A stretch of 64,000 nucleotides of DNA from Chitinophaga sp. XS-30 (GTDB lineage Bacteria; Bacteroidota; Bacteroidia; Chitinophagales; Chitinophagaceae): NCBI RefSeq assembly GCF_008086345.1, contig NZ_CP043006.1, positions 1,920,032-1,984,031 of the forward strand, written 5' to 3'. Below, in pieces: positions 26,888 to 34,586 of the stretch. The first letter of the stretch is position 1. Every line of letters starts with the position of its first letter. The notes beneath the pieces are model-generated. The model was not told the origin of the DNA. It did no database searches and saw nothing but the letters and a program-made list of their open reading frames with translations. The position numbers and the translations under genes are program-made.

Positions 26888-28189
26888 ATGAAAAAACTCA
26901 TTTTATATATACTCGGTTTCACCGCCTGCAGCATCCGTCTCTCCGCCCAGGAAACCATCTACCCGGCAAAGCCGCAGGAGGGCAGGACCTATCTGCGTAA
27001 TGCCACCATTCACATCGGGAACGGTCAGGTGATCAGCAATGGGATCATCGCTTTCGAGAAAGGCAGGATCATTGCCGTGGGCAGCGATGTACCGGTGCCG
27101 CAAGGCGACGTGAAGGTCTTCGATCTGAAAGGGGAGCATGTGTACCCCGGCCTCATCGTACCGGAAAGTAACCTTGGTCTCACTGAAGTAGAAGCCGTGC
27201 GTTCCACGAACGATTACAACGAGGTGGGAGAGATCAACCCCTCCGTCCGCTCCATCATTTCCTACAATACGGATTCCAAAGTGATCGCGACACTGCGCTC
27301 CAATGGCATTCTGCTGGCGCAGGTAGTGCCGCAGGGCGGCCTGCTGAGCGGCAGTTCTTCCGTGGTGCAGCTTGATGCATGGAACTGGGAAGATGCGGCG
27401 TACAAGACCGATAACGGCATCCATTTCAATATGCCCCGTCTCATGGCCAGGGGCAATCCATTCGGTGCTTCTGCCGCCGGTCCCGCCAGCGATGCGGTAA
27501 AAGCCGCGATGGAAAGGATCGCGGAGGTAAAGGAATTTTTCCGGGAAGCCAGGGCGTACCTTGCCGAAAGCAGTCACAAGACCACCAACCTGAAATATGA
27601 GGCCGTAAAAGGATTGTTCGACAACTCGCAGAAACTTTTCATTCACTGCGACCTGGTGAAGGAAATGCTGGTGGCAGCGGATATTGCCCGGGAGTTCAGC
27701 TTTGACGTGGTGATCGTTGGCGGCACCGATGCCTGGATGATCACGGACCTGCTGAAGCAGCAGAACATCCCCGTCATCCTCAATCAGCCGCACAGCCTGC
27801 CCGTTATGCAGGATGATGATGTGGACCAACCCTACAAAACCGCAGCCATGCTGCAGAAAGCCGGCATATTGTTCTGCATCGGCAACGAGGGTTTCTGGCA
27901 GCAGCGCAACCTGCCGTTCAATGCCGGCACTGCCGGCGCTTACGGTCTGGGCAAAGAGGAAGCTTTGAGCGCCATTACACTGAATGCGGCGAAAATACTC
28001 GGCATCGCGGATAAAACGGGCTCGCTGGAAGTGGGGAAAGACGCGAACATCGTGGTAAGTACCGGCGATATACTGGATATGCGGTCCAGCGTGATCACCC
28101 GCGCGTTTATCCAGGGGCGCAGCGTTAGCCTGGAAGACAAGCACAAGCAGCTGTACGAACGATACAAATACAAATATGATCTGAACTGA
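26888..28189 (+). CDS. Secreted amidohydrolase-like protein, probably metal-free
   Basis: The 433-residue protein has a signal peptide (1-20, ending RLSAQ) and one amidohydrolase-like module. At the place where a metal-binding HxH is expected (GEHVYPGLIVPESNLGL) there is no histidine pair, as in the N-terminal module of the protein upstream. The C-terminal part (ALSAITLNAAKILGIADKTGSLEVGKDANIVV, cited in parts) is typical of the family. It may be a structural partner of the upstream enzyme. The two genes form an operon that ends at the terminator at 28215. Confidence 0.85.
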   Translation: MKKLILYILGFTACSIRLSAQETIYPAKPQEGRTYLRNATIHIGNGQVISNGIIAFEKGRIIAVGSDVPVPQGDVKVFDLKGEHVYPGLIVPESNLGLTEVEAVRSTNDYNEVGEINPSVRSIISYNTDSKVIATLRSNGILLAQVVPQGGLLSGSSSVVQLDAWNWEDAAYKTDNGIHFNMPRLMARGNPFGASAAGPASDAVKAAMERIAEVKEFFREARAYLAESSHKTTNLKYEAVKGLFDNSQKLFIHCDLVKEMLVAADIAREFSFDVVIVGGTDAWMITDLLKQQNIPVILNQPHSLPVMQDDDVDQPYKTAAMLQKAGILFCIGNEGFWQQRNLPFNAGTAGAYGLGKEEALSAITLNAAKILGIADKTGSLEVGKDANIVVSTGDILDMRSSVITRAFIQGRSVSLEDKHKQLYERYKYKYDLN

Positions 28190-28214
28190 TAACCTGTTGT
28201 AAACGAGACCATAG

Positions 28215-28248
28215 CGGGGCTGTATCCAGGTACAGTCCCGTTTTTTTT
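28215..28248 (+). terminator. Rho-independent terminator after the amidohydrolase operon
   Basis: CGGGGCTGTA and TACAGTCCCG pair around a 6-nt loop (one G-U pair), followed by eight T. Confidence 0.85.
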
Positions 28249-28313
28249 ACAGCAGCAGCATCTCTCCTGACATACCCTTGTCACCCGCCCGCCTCACATT
28301 TGTAGAAAAAAAG

Positions 28314-28691
28314 ATGAAAGTGAGGATAACCACCACCCGCCTGTTCGGCCTTCCCGAGATATCCGTGGAGGAAGTGCGTAGCCGTCTGCAACAGTCAGAT
28401 TTTTATACTTACGACAATACGCCCGTCTCCAGCTACCGCCGCCACCACCTTCCCGGCGCCAAACATCTGGACCCCGGAGATTATTCCGCCAGTGATCTGG
28501 CGCCCGACAAAAATGCCACCCTGGTGTTCTATTGCACCGATGCCCTTTGCGGCGCCGGGCCTTATGCCGCAAAGCGGGCCAGGAACATGGGGTTTGAGCA
28601 TGTGTACGTGATGACAGCGGGGATGGCCGTCTGGCTCCGGAAGGGATACCCGGTGGAACAGGAAGACAGGCAGGGGATGAAAACCGCATAA
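28314..28691 (+). CDS. Rhodanese-like domain protein
   Basis: The 125-residue cytoplasmic protein is a single rhodanese domain. It has ISVEEVRSRLQ at the start, the substrate-loop entry SSYRRHHLPGAKHLDPGDY, and the active-loop segment FYCTDALCGAG, whose first Cys (near residue 77) is the usual persulfide-forming residue; the loop has a second Cys and is not the common CxxGxR form. The likely role is sulfur transfer or phosphatase-like regulation. An in-frame TTG at 28278 exists, but the ATG at 28314 fits the domain. A CACATTTG box lies just upstream. Confidence 0.8.
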   Translation: MKVRITTTRLFGLPEISVEEVRSRLQQSDFYTYDNTPVSSYRRHHLPGAKHLDPGDYSASDLAPDKNATLVFYCTDALCGAGPYAAKRARNMGFEHVYVMTAGMAVWLRKGYPVEQEDRQGMKTA

Positions 28692-28724
28692 AAAAAGGGT
28701 GCATCAAGCTATTGATACACCCCT
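28690..28724 (-). terminator. Rho-independent terminator after tyrS
   Basis: On the minus strand, GGGTGTATCAA pairs with TTGATGCACCC (one mismatch) around AGC-type loop bases and is followed by seven T. It lies 22 bp past the tyrS stop and overlaps the rhodanese stop codon. Confidence 0.65.
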
Positions 28725-28745
28725 TCAGGAGAATGCGATGGTATT

Positions 28746-30029
28746 TTACACGACTCTCACCAGGAAATAATTTTTCTTTCCCTTCTGGAAAAGAATGGTT
28801 TTCCCGATGATCAGCGCTTCATTGTTGATCGGCAGGTCGATTGCAGCAATTTTGTTGCCGTTCATGCTGACGCCGTTGGCCTGGATGGTTTTGCGGGCTT
28901 CGCCCTTGCTGGGGAAAATGCCCGTGTCCGCCAGGAAGCTTACCACATCTTTCCCCGCGGCAATGTCTGCAGCGCTGACCTCAAACTGGGGAACGCCGGC
29001 CATTACTTTCAGCAGTTGTTCTTCGGAAAGGGATTTCAGCGTTTCCACGGAGGCGTTGCCGAAGAGTATTTGTGATGTTTTGATGGCAAATTCATATTCG
29101 GCCTCACCGTGAATGAAGGTAGTGACCTCCTGTGCGAGGCGCTTTTGCAGCACCCGTTTGCCGGGGTCCTGCCGGTGTTCTTCGATGACAGCATTGATGA
29201 CAGGCTCTTCCAGCAGGGTAAAGATGCGGATATAACTTTCCGCGTCTTCATCGCTGGCATTCAGCCAGAACTGGTAGAACTCGTATGGTGTGGTCTTCTT
29301 CGGGTCGAGCCAGATATTGCCTTTTTCCGATTTGCCGAATTTGGTACCATCCGCTTTTTTGATCAGCGGGCAGGTGAAGGCATAGGCCTCCCCTCCGGCA
29401 ATGCGGCGTACCAGTTCGGTGCCGGTAACGATATTGCCCCATTGATCGGAGCCGCCCATTTGCAGCTTGCAGTCCATTGTCCGGTACAGATGCAGGAAAT
29501 CATATCCCTGGATCATCTGGTAAGAGAATTCAGTGAAAGACATGCCGTTATCGCCTTCCAGCCTTTTCTTCACGGAGTCCTTTGCCATCATATAGTTTAC
29601 CGTGATGTGCTTGCCCACATCGCGGATAAAATCCAGAAAGCTGATACCGGAGAACCAGTCGTAATTATTCACCATTTCCGCCGCATTCGCTTTGGCGGGG
29701 TCGAAATCCAGGAATTTTTCCAGCTGGGCCTTGATGCAGCGCTGATTGTGCTGCAGCGTCTCTTCGTCCAGCATCTTCCTTTCCTCTGCTTTGAAGGAAG
29801 GATCTCCCACCATGCCCGTAGCACCGCCCACCAGCGCCAGCGGCTTATGGCCGGCACGCTGCAGGTGCACCAGCAGCATGATCGGCACGAGGTTGCCCAC
29901 ATGCAGGGAATCCGCGGTGGGATCGAAGCCGATATAGCCCGTGGTCATTTCTTTTTGCAACTGTTCCTCCGTGCCGGGCTTGATATCCTGCACCATGCCA
30001 CGCCAGCGCAGTTCTGTAATAAGATTCAT
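28746..30029 (-). CDS. tyrS: Tyrosyl-tRNA synthetase
   Basis: The 427-residue class I synthetase charges tRNA-Tyr. It has the HIGH-like motif SLHVGNLVP (about residues 41-49), the tyrosine-site stretch [12 protein letters not shown], the KMSKS-like KFGKSEKG, and a C-terminal S4 RNA-binding domain (about 360-427). The open frame runs 73 codons further upstream into the cobalamin gene, but the ATG at 30029 ([11 protein letters not shown]) matches the family start. A TAGGTTTG -7 box lies 20 bp upstream at 30050-30057 on the minus strand. Confidence 0.97.
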   Translation of the reverse strand: MNLITELRWRGMVQDIKPGTEEQLQKEMTTGYIGFDPTADSLHVGNLVPIMLLVHLQRAGHKPLALVGGATGMVGDPSFKAEERKMLDEETLQHNQRCIKAQLEKFLDFDPAKANAAEMVNNYDWFSGISFLDFIRDVGKHITVNYMMAKDSVKKRLEGDNGMSFTEFSYQMIQGYDFLHLYRTMDCKLQMGGSDQWGNIVTGTELVRRIAGGEAYAFTCPLIKKADGTKFGKSEKGNIWLDPKKTTPYEFYQFWLNASDEDAESYIRIFTLLEEPVINAVIEEHRQDPGKRVLQKRLAQEVTTFIHGEAEYEFAIKTSQILFGNASVETLKSLSEEQLLKVMAGVPQFEVSAADIAAGKDVVSFLADTGIFPSKGEARKTIQANGVSMNGNKIAAIDLPINNEALIIGKTILFQKGKKNYFLVRVV

Positions 30030-30049
30030 GAAAGAATAAAAATTTGTTG

Positions 30050-30057
30050 CAAACCTA
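30050..30057 (-). promoter_or_regulatory. TAnnTTTG -7 promoter element for tyrS
   Basis: Read on the minus strand, TAGGTTTG is an exact match to TAnnTTTG and ends 20 nt before the tyrS ATG. Confidence 0.5.
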
Positions 30058-30073
30058 CAATTTTTTTGAGGGA

Positions 30074-30634
30074 TTATACCCGGGGCTTCCAGGGGACCTC
30101 TTCCACATGCATCAGGTGCCCCACGTAGCGGGATAGCACGAAGAGATAATCGCTCAGCCGGTTCAGGTATTGTAACACTAACGGCTCTACGAACATTTCC
30201 TGGTCCTGCATGGCCACGCAAAGCCTTTCTGCGCGCCGGCAGACGCAACGTGCGATATGGCAGTGAGAAACGGCTACATGACCACCCGGCAGCACGAAGA
30301 ACTTCATGGCCGGCAATGTCTCGTTCATGGCATCGATGGAATCTTCCAGCAGCTGAATGTCTTTGGCATGCAGGTCGGGGATGCTCATTTTCGTCTCTTT
30401 GTCAGGATCGCAGGCGAGGGAGGAGCCGATGGTGAACAGCCGGTCCTGGATCTCCTTCAGCAGGTTCTTCACCGGTCGTTCGGTCATATGATCGTTGACG
30501 AGGCCGAGCCAGGAATTCAGCTCGTCTACCGTACCGTAAGTATCAATGCGGAGGTGGCTTTTGGAGACTTTCGTGCCTCCGATGAGGGAGGTTTTGCCTT
30601 TGTCACCGGTTTTGGTATATATCTTCATGGCCAT
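30074..30634 (-). CDS. Cob(I)yrinic acid a,c-diamide adenosyltransferase, PduO type
   Basis: The 186-residue trimeric enzyme transfers the adenosyl group of ATP to cob(I)alamin to make coenzyme B12. The N-terminal ATP motif [17 protein letters not shown], the [16 protein letters not shown] segment and the C-terminal RRAERLCVA and [14 protein letters not shown] are all characteristic. Length is normal. M3 at 30628 is an alternative start. Its stop lies 44 bp before the tyrS start and includes the tyrS promoter region, so the two are probably separate units. No B12-dependent enzyme is nearby. Confidence 0.94.
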   Translation of the reverse strand: MAMKIYTKTGDKGKTSLIGGTKVSKSHLRIDTYGTVDELNSWLGLVNDHMTERPVKNLLKEIQDRLFTIGSSLACDPDKETKMSIPDLHAKDIQLLEDSIDAMNETLPAMKFFVLPGGHVAVSHCHIARCVCRRAERLCVAMQDQEMFVEPLVLQYLNRLSDYLFVLSRYVGHLMHVEEVPWKPRV

Positions 30635-30709
30635 GGGTTGCAGGTTTTTGCAAAGGTAAGCAAAAGCGGGGGTGGATAGCCATGGAAAACCGGTATGGCG
30701 GCATCATTT

Positions 30710-31420
30710 TTAATGCGTGGCGGCGGGGGCGGGCTCATTCAGCCTGTCGGATTCGATCACGCCATCCCTTAGCCGGATCACCCGTTTGGCATGTGCGGCA
30801 ATATCTTCCTCATGCGTTACCAGCACTACCGTATTCCCCGAATCATGGATCTTTCCGAAGATCTCCATGATCTCGATGGAGGTTTTGCTGTCCAGGTTAC
30901 CGGTAGGCTCGTCCGCCAGGATCAGGGAAGGGGAGTTCACCAGGGCACGGGCGATGGCCACACGCTGGCATTGCCCGCCGGAAAGCTCGTTGGGTTTGTG
31001 TTTATAACGATCACCCAGACCAACCCTCTCCAGCATTTCCCGGGCTTTTTCTTCCCTTTCCCGTTTGCCGATGCCGCCGTAGATCAGCGGAACGGCCACA
31101 TTTTCCAGGGCGGAGAGGCGGGGCATCAGGTTGAACTGCTGGAATACGAATCCGATCTCCTTGTTCCGGATCCTGGCCAGGTCATTGTCTTCCATCTGGC
31201 TCACATCATGCCCGCTCAGGATGTATTTGCCCTGCGTGGGGGTATCGAGCGCGCCCAGGATATTCATCAGCGTGGATTTGCCGGAGCCGGAGGGGCCCAT
31301 CAGCGCCACATATTCATTTTTGAAGATGTCGAGCGATACGCCTTTTAACACGGGCAGCTCGTTCTTGCCGATAAAATAGCTTTTGCGGATGTCTTCCAGG
31401 TGGATAACGGAATGGACCAT
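30710..31420 (-). CDS. ABC transporter ATP-binding protein (LolD/MacB type)
   Basis: The 236-residue ATPase has Walker [10 protein letters not shown] (about residues 40-48), Q-loop [10 protein letters not shown], signature [15 protein letters not shown], Walker [13 protein letters not shown] and switch His in LVTHEED. The sequence style is that of the LolD/MacB/FtsE group, which works with FtsX-fold permeases in lipoprotein release or export. No permease gene is adjacent, so its partner is encoded elsewhere. It begins 3 bp after the gatC stop, indicating co-transcription with that translation gene. Confidence 0.93.
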   Translation of the reverse strand: MVHSVIHLEDIRKSYFIGKNELPVLKGVSLDIFKNEYVALMGPSGSGKSTLMNILGALDTPTQGKYILSGHDVSQMEDNDLARIRNKEIGFVFQQFNLMPRLSALENVAVPLIYGGIGKREREEKAREMLERVGLGDRYKHKPNELSGGQCQRVAIARALVNSPSLILADEPTGNLDSKTSIEIMEIFGKIHDSGNTVVLVTHEEDIAAHAKRVIRLRDGVIESDRLNEPAPAATH

Positions 31421-31423
31421 GAT

Positions 31424-31714
31424 CTATTTCTTGATTACTTTAGGGACTTTGAAATATTCCTCGTTATGCGAGGGGGCGTTGCGCAGGCCATCTTCCCGGC
31501 TGATCAGCGGCAGCACTTCGTCTTCCCGCATCACATTCGTATCGGTGGTCATATGCAGCAAGGGCTTTACATCGGTGGTATCCAGCTCGCCCAGCTTTTC
31601 CACGAATGTGATCATCCGCTGCAGGTCCTGCCGGATATCCGCGCTTTCACCGGCATTGATCTCCAGCCTTGCCAGCGTAGCCAGTTGCTGTATCAGTGCG
31701 TCATTCACTTCCAT
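31424..31714 (-). CDS. gatC: Asp/Glu-tRNA amidotransferase subunit C
   Basis: The 96-residue protein is the small GatC subunit that stabilises GatA in the GatCAB complex, which amidates misacylated Glu-tRNA-Gln or Asp-tRNA-Asn. The N-terminal IQQLATLARLEI, central FVEKLGELDTTDVKPL and C-terminal EEYFKVPKVI are typical. gatA and gatB are not next to it, as is common. It is first in a two-gene unit with the ABC ATPase and divergent from trpS. Confidence 0.93.
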   Translation of the reverse strand: MEVNDALIQQLATLARLEINAGESADIRQDLQRMITFVEKLGELDTTDVKPLLHMTTDTNVMREDEVLPLISREDGLRNAPSHNEEYFKVPKVIKK

Positions 31715-31820
31715 AAGTTCAAATTAACGAATTAAAGCTGATAAATAGTATCAATATAAATGATAAATGTGGCCAGTTGGCAAAGTTAGGGGATAAAAAT
31801 TTCTTAAATTGCGGCCCGAT

Positions 31821-32825
31821 ATGGGAAAGGAAAAAGAAATTGTTGTCAGCGGCATCCGCTCTACCGGTATTTTACACCTCGGGAACTATTTTGGCGCCAT
31901 CCGTAATTATATCCGGATGCAGGAGGAATTCCACTGCTACTTCTTTGTGGCGGACTGGCATTCCCTCACCACGCATCCTGATCCGAAAGACCTGCGCGGG
32001 AATGTGTACCGGGTGCTGGCGGAAAACATCGCTTCCGGGCTGGATCCGGAGAAGGTGACGCTGTATGCCCAGAGCGATGTGCCGGAGATCGCGGAGCTGT
32101 ATCTGCTGCTGAACATGCTGGCCTATAAAGGCGAACTGGAAAAAGTGCCGACGTTCAAGGACAAGGTGCGCCAGAACCCGGATAACGTTAATGCCGGCCT
32201 GCTCACCTACCCGGTGCTGATGTCCGCCGATATCCTCATTCACCGGGGACTGAAAGTGCCGGTGGGTAAAGACCAGGAGCAACACCTGGAAATGAGCCGC
32301 AATTTCGCGCAGCGCTTCAATAACCGCTACGGCTATCTTTTTCCCGAGCCGGTTGCCTTCAATTATGGCGATGATCTGGTCAGGATCATGAGCCTGGACG
32401 GGAACGGCAAGATGAGCAAAAGCGAGAACGAGAATGCCACTCTTTTCCTGAGCGACACGGATGACGTGATCCGCAACAAGATCAAAAAAGCCAAAACAGA
32501 CAGCGGGCCGCAGGAACCGAATGCACCTATGCCAGATTACATCGCCAACCTTTTCACGCTCATGCGGCTGGTATCTTCGCCGGATACGGTGGGGAACTTC
32601 GAGCGCGCATTCAATGACTGCAGCATCCGTTACGGAGATATGAAAAAACAGCTGGCGGAAGATATGGTGGCTTTCATCGCGCCCATCCGGGAAAAAGCGG
32701 AAGGCATCCGCCAGGACCAGGCTTACCTGAACCGGATCATGCGCGAAGGCGCCGCAAAGGCCAGGGAGTCCGCCGTCCTTACGTTGCAGGAGGCCCGTAA
32801 ATTAATGGGTATTAACTATTACTGA
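31821..32825 (+). CDS. trpS: Tryptophanyl-tRNA synthetase
   Basis: The 334-residue class I synthetase charges tRNA-Trp. It has the HIGH-like motif TGILHLGNYFGAI near residues 16-28, the specificity segment VLMSADILIHRG, the VGKDQEQHLEMSRN motif and the KMSKS loop GKMSKSENE. Length is normal. An in-frame TTG at 31809 would add four residues; the ATG at 31821 is preferred. It is followed after 34 bp by the deoxynucleoside kinase gene. Confidence 0.97.
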   Translation: MGKEKEIVVSGIRSTGILHLGNYFGAIRNYIRMQEEFHCYFFVADWHSLTTHPDPKDLRGNVYRVLAENIASGLDPEKVTLYAQSDVPEIAELYLLLNMLAYKGELEKVPTFKDKVRQNPDNVNAGLLTYPVLMSADILIHRGLKVPVGKDQEQHLEMSRNFAQRFNNRYGYLFPEPVAFNYGDDLVRIMSLDGNGKMSKSENENATLFLSDTDDVIRNKIKKAKTDSGPQEPNAPMPDYIANLFTLMRLVSSPDTVGNFERAFNDCSIRYGDMKKQLAEDMVAFIAPIREKAEGIRQDQAYLNRIMREGAAKARESAVLTLQEARKLMGINYY

Positions 32826-32859
32826 TTTTCTATAACTTGTTACATCATACTCCCCATGC

Positions 32860-33492
32860 ATGGCAAAAAATAAGATCAAGCATATCGCTATCGCCGGCAA
32901 TATCGGCGCAGGAAAGACCACGTTGACGGAAATGCTGGCCAAACATTACAGGTGGACGCCGCAGTTCGAGGATGTAGAGCACAATCCATATCTGACCGAT
33001 TTTTATGACGATATGCCGCGCTGGTCCTTCAACCTGCAGGTATATTTCCTCCACAGCCGCCTCAAGCAGCTGGTGGATATCCAGCATGGGAAAGAGACGG
33101 TGATACAGGACCGTACCATTTACGAAGATGCGCACATCTTTGCTCCCAACCTTTACGAGATGGGGCTGATGACGAAGCGCGACTTCGATAACTATTTCAA
33201 TTTCTTCGAGACATTGAAATCGATGGTGAAGCCGCCGGACCTGCTTATTTATCTCCAGGCATCCGTGCCAACGCTCGTTGCGCAGATACAGAAAAGAGGA
33301 AGGGAGTATGAAGAGAATATCCGGCTGGACTACCTTAAACGGCTGAACGAATTTTACAATTCCTGGATCGAGAAATATAAAGACGGGCCATTGCTGATCA
33401 TTGACGTAGACAAGAATAAATTCCCCGACAAGGAGGAGGATCTGGGCGAGATCATTTCGCGCATCGACTCCGAGTTGCACGGGTTGTTCTGA
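32860..33492 (+). CDS. Deoxynucleoside kinase (dCK/dGK family)
   Basis: The 210-residue salvage enzyme phosphorylates deoxynucleosides with ATP. It has the P-loop IAGNIGAGKTTL (about residues 9-20), the substrate segment EDVEHNPYLTDFY, the ERS-like DRTIYED motif, and a lid region near QKRGREYEENIRLDYL. The family assignment is clear; the preferred base is not determinable. It is probably co-transcribed with trpS. A 320-bp gene-free stretch follows. Confidence 0.93.
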   Translation: MAKNKIKHIAIAGNIGAGKTTLTEMLAKHYRWTPQFEDVEHNPYLTDFYDDMPRWSFNLQVYFLHSRLKQLVDIQHGKETVIQDRTIYEDAHIFAPNLYEMGLMTKRDFDNYFNFFETLKSMVKPPDLLIYLQASVPTLVAQIQKRGREYEENIRLDYLKRLNEFYNSWIEKYKDGPLLIIDVDKNKFPDKEEDLGEIISRIDSELHGLF

Positions 33493-33812
33493 TTGATCGT
33501 TGCGGAGGGCTGCCTTTGCATAGGCATGGTGTTGATTTATCTTTTGGTGTATTGCCGGTATCGTACTGATTTGGATATTGGCCCATTGCATGGCCTCTTA
33601 CGGCAGGTTTCTTATTCCAGTATCTCAGGATATCAGAGATTTCTTTCGGGTGTTATTTCCCTATTGCATGGCTCGTTACAATCGTTTTCTTACCGCTTCC
33701 TCCCGGAAAATCGAAGTTTAATCTCCGAAATCCGGAGATGCATTTTTTGGCGCGTTTACCGGCTTCTCCTACATTTACAGCGTAACTAATTTCTGTTTGT
33801 TCAACCACAGTT
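33493..33812. other. Gene-free 320-bp spacer with a short imperfect repeat and a hairpin
   Basis: No convincing gene. Two related segments begin ATTGCATGGC, near 33586 and 33662, each followed by a C/T-rich TTAC stretch. ATCTCCG (33721-33727) and CGGAGAT (33733-33739) form a perfect 7-bp hairpin with a 5-nt loop and no T-run. The spacer is visibly more AT-rich than flanking genes and may hold the promoter for the outer-membrane pair that follows. Confidence 0.45.
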
Positions 33813-34586
33813 ATGCATTTTATGTTGATGATTGTTTGTGCCTTTACTGTGCAGGTATTATTTGCACAGATCCCTGCAGCCCCGCTTCCGGGGGCTTACA
33901 GCAAGAGTTTCTCACAGGTGTTCGCACAGTTCGGCAATACGGCCGCACTGGCGGATGTTCGTCGTTTTTCGGCGGGACTGATGGCGGAACGCAGGTTTTT
34001 GCTGAAGGAAATTGGCGTGTATTCGATGGCGTTAGGTGTGCCTTTGCGGGGTTCTTCCGGGGTATTAGGGTTTGGTATCTGGCAACAGGGCTATGTGCTG
34101 TTCCGGGAGCAATTGATCGGCCTCGCATATGCATTGCCCCTGGGAAATCGCCTGAAGGCCGGTCTGCGTATGGATTACCGGCGGACGTTAATGCCTGGGT
34201 ACGGCAGCTCTGGCCTGCTGGCGGAGATCGGTGTGATCGGGAAGCTGACAGATCAATGCAGGATCGGTCTGCAATTATTTCATCCTTCCGGGAGAGGAGG
34301 CCCGCCGGCGGTTTACCTCGCCGGTCTTGGGTATGAGCCGTCACCGCAATTTCTGCTGGAAGCGGAATGGAGAAAAGAAGCCGCCATGCCGCTGTCTTCC
34401 CGTATCAGCATCGTGTACCGGCCCGTGGCGGTTTTTTGGGCGATGGGTGGCTTTGTTACACAGCCTGCCGCTCAGTTCGCGGGGATCGGGTACAGTATTG
34501 GCGATCTGAAGGTCAGTATGAGCGGCAGTTATCACCCCCTGCTGGGAATAACACCTTCAATGATGGTAGTATGGGGAAAGGACTGA
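33813..34586 (+). CDS. Predicted outer-membrane beta-barrel protein
   Basis: The 257-residue protein has a signal peptide (1-18, ending VLFAQ) and a mature part of alternating short beta strands with Gly and aromatic residues (GVYSMALGVPLRGSSGVLGFG, cited in parts; FLLEAEWRKEAAMPLSSRIS), ending ITPSMMVVWGKD. The start after the signal, AYSKSFSQVFAQFGNTAALAD, recalls PorV/PorQ-type Bacteroidota barrels, in which an Asn-Ala motif introduces the barrel; this is tentative. It overlaps the following helix-hairpin-helix gene and so is very likely its partner. I do not recognise a precise family. Confidence 0.65.
   Translation: MHFMLMIVCAFTVQVLFAQIPAAPLPGAYSKSFSQVFAQFGNTAALADVRRFSAGLMAERRFLLKEIGVYSMALGVPLRGSSGVLGFGIWQQGYVLFREQLIGLAYALPLGNRLKAGLRMDYRRTLMPGYGSSGLLAEIGVIGKLTDQCRIGLQLFHPSGRGGPPAVYLAGLGYEPSPQFLLEAEWRKEAAMPLSSRISIVYRPVAVFWAMGGFVTQPAAQFAGIGYSIGDLKVSMSGSYHPLLGITPSMMVVWGKD

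Noticed and set aside
30030..30248. N-terminal extension of tyrS by 73 codons
   Set aside because: It overlaps the cobalamin adenosyltransferase gene on the same strand and is Arg/Pro-rich; the family start is at 30029.
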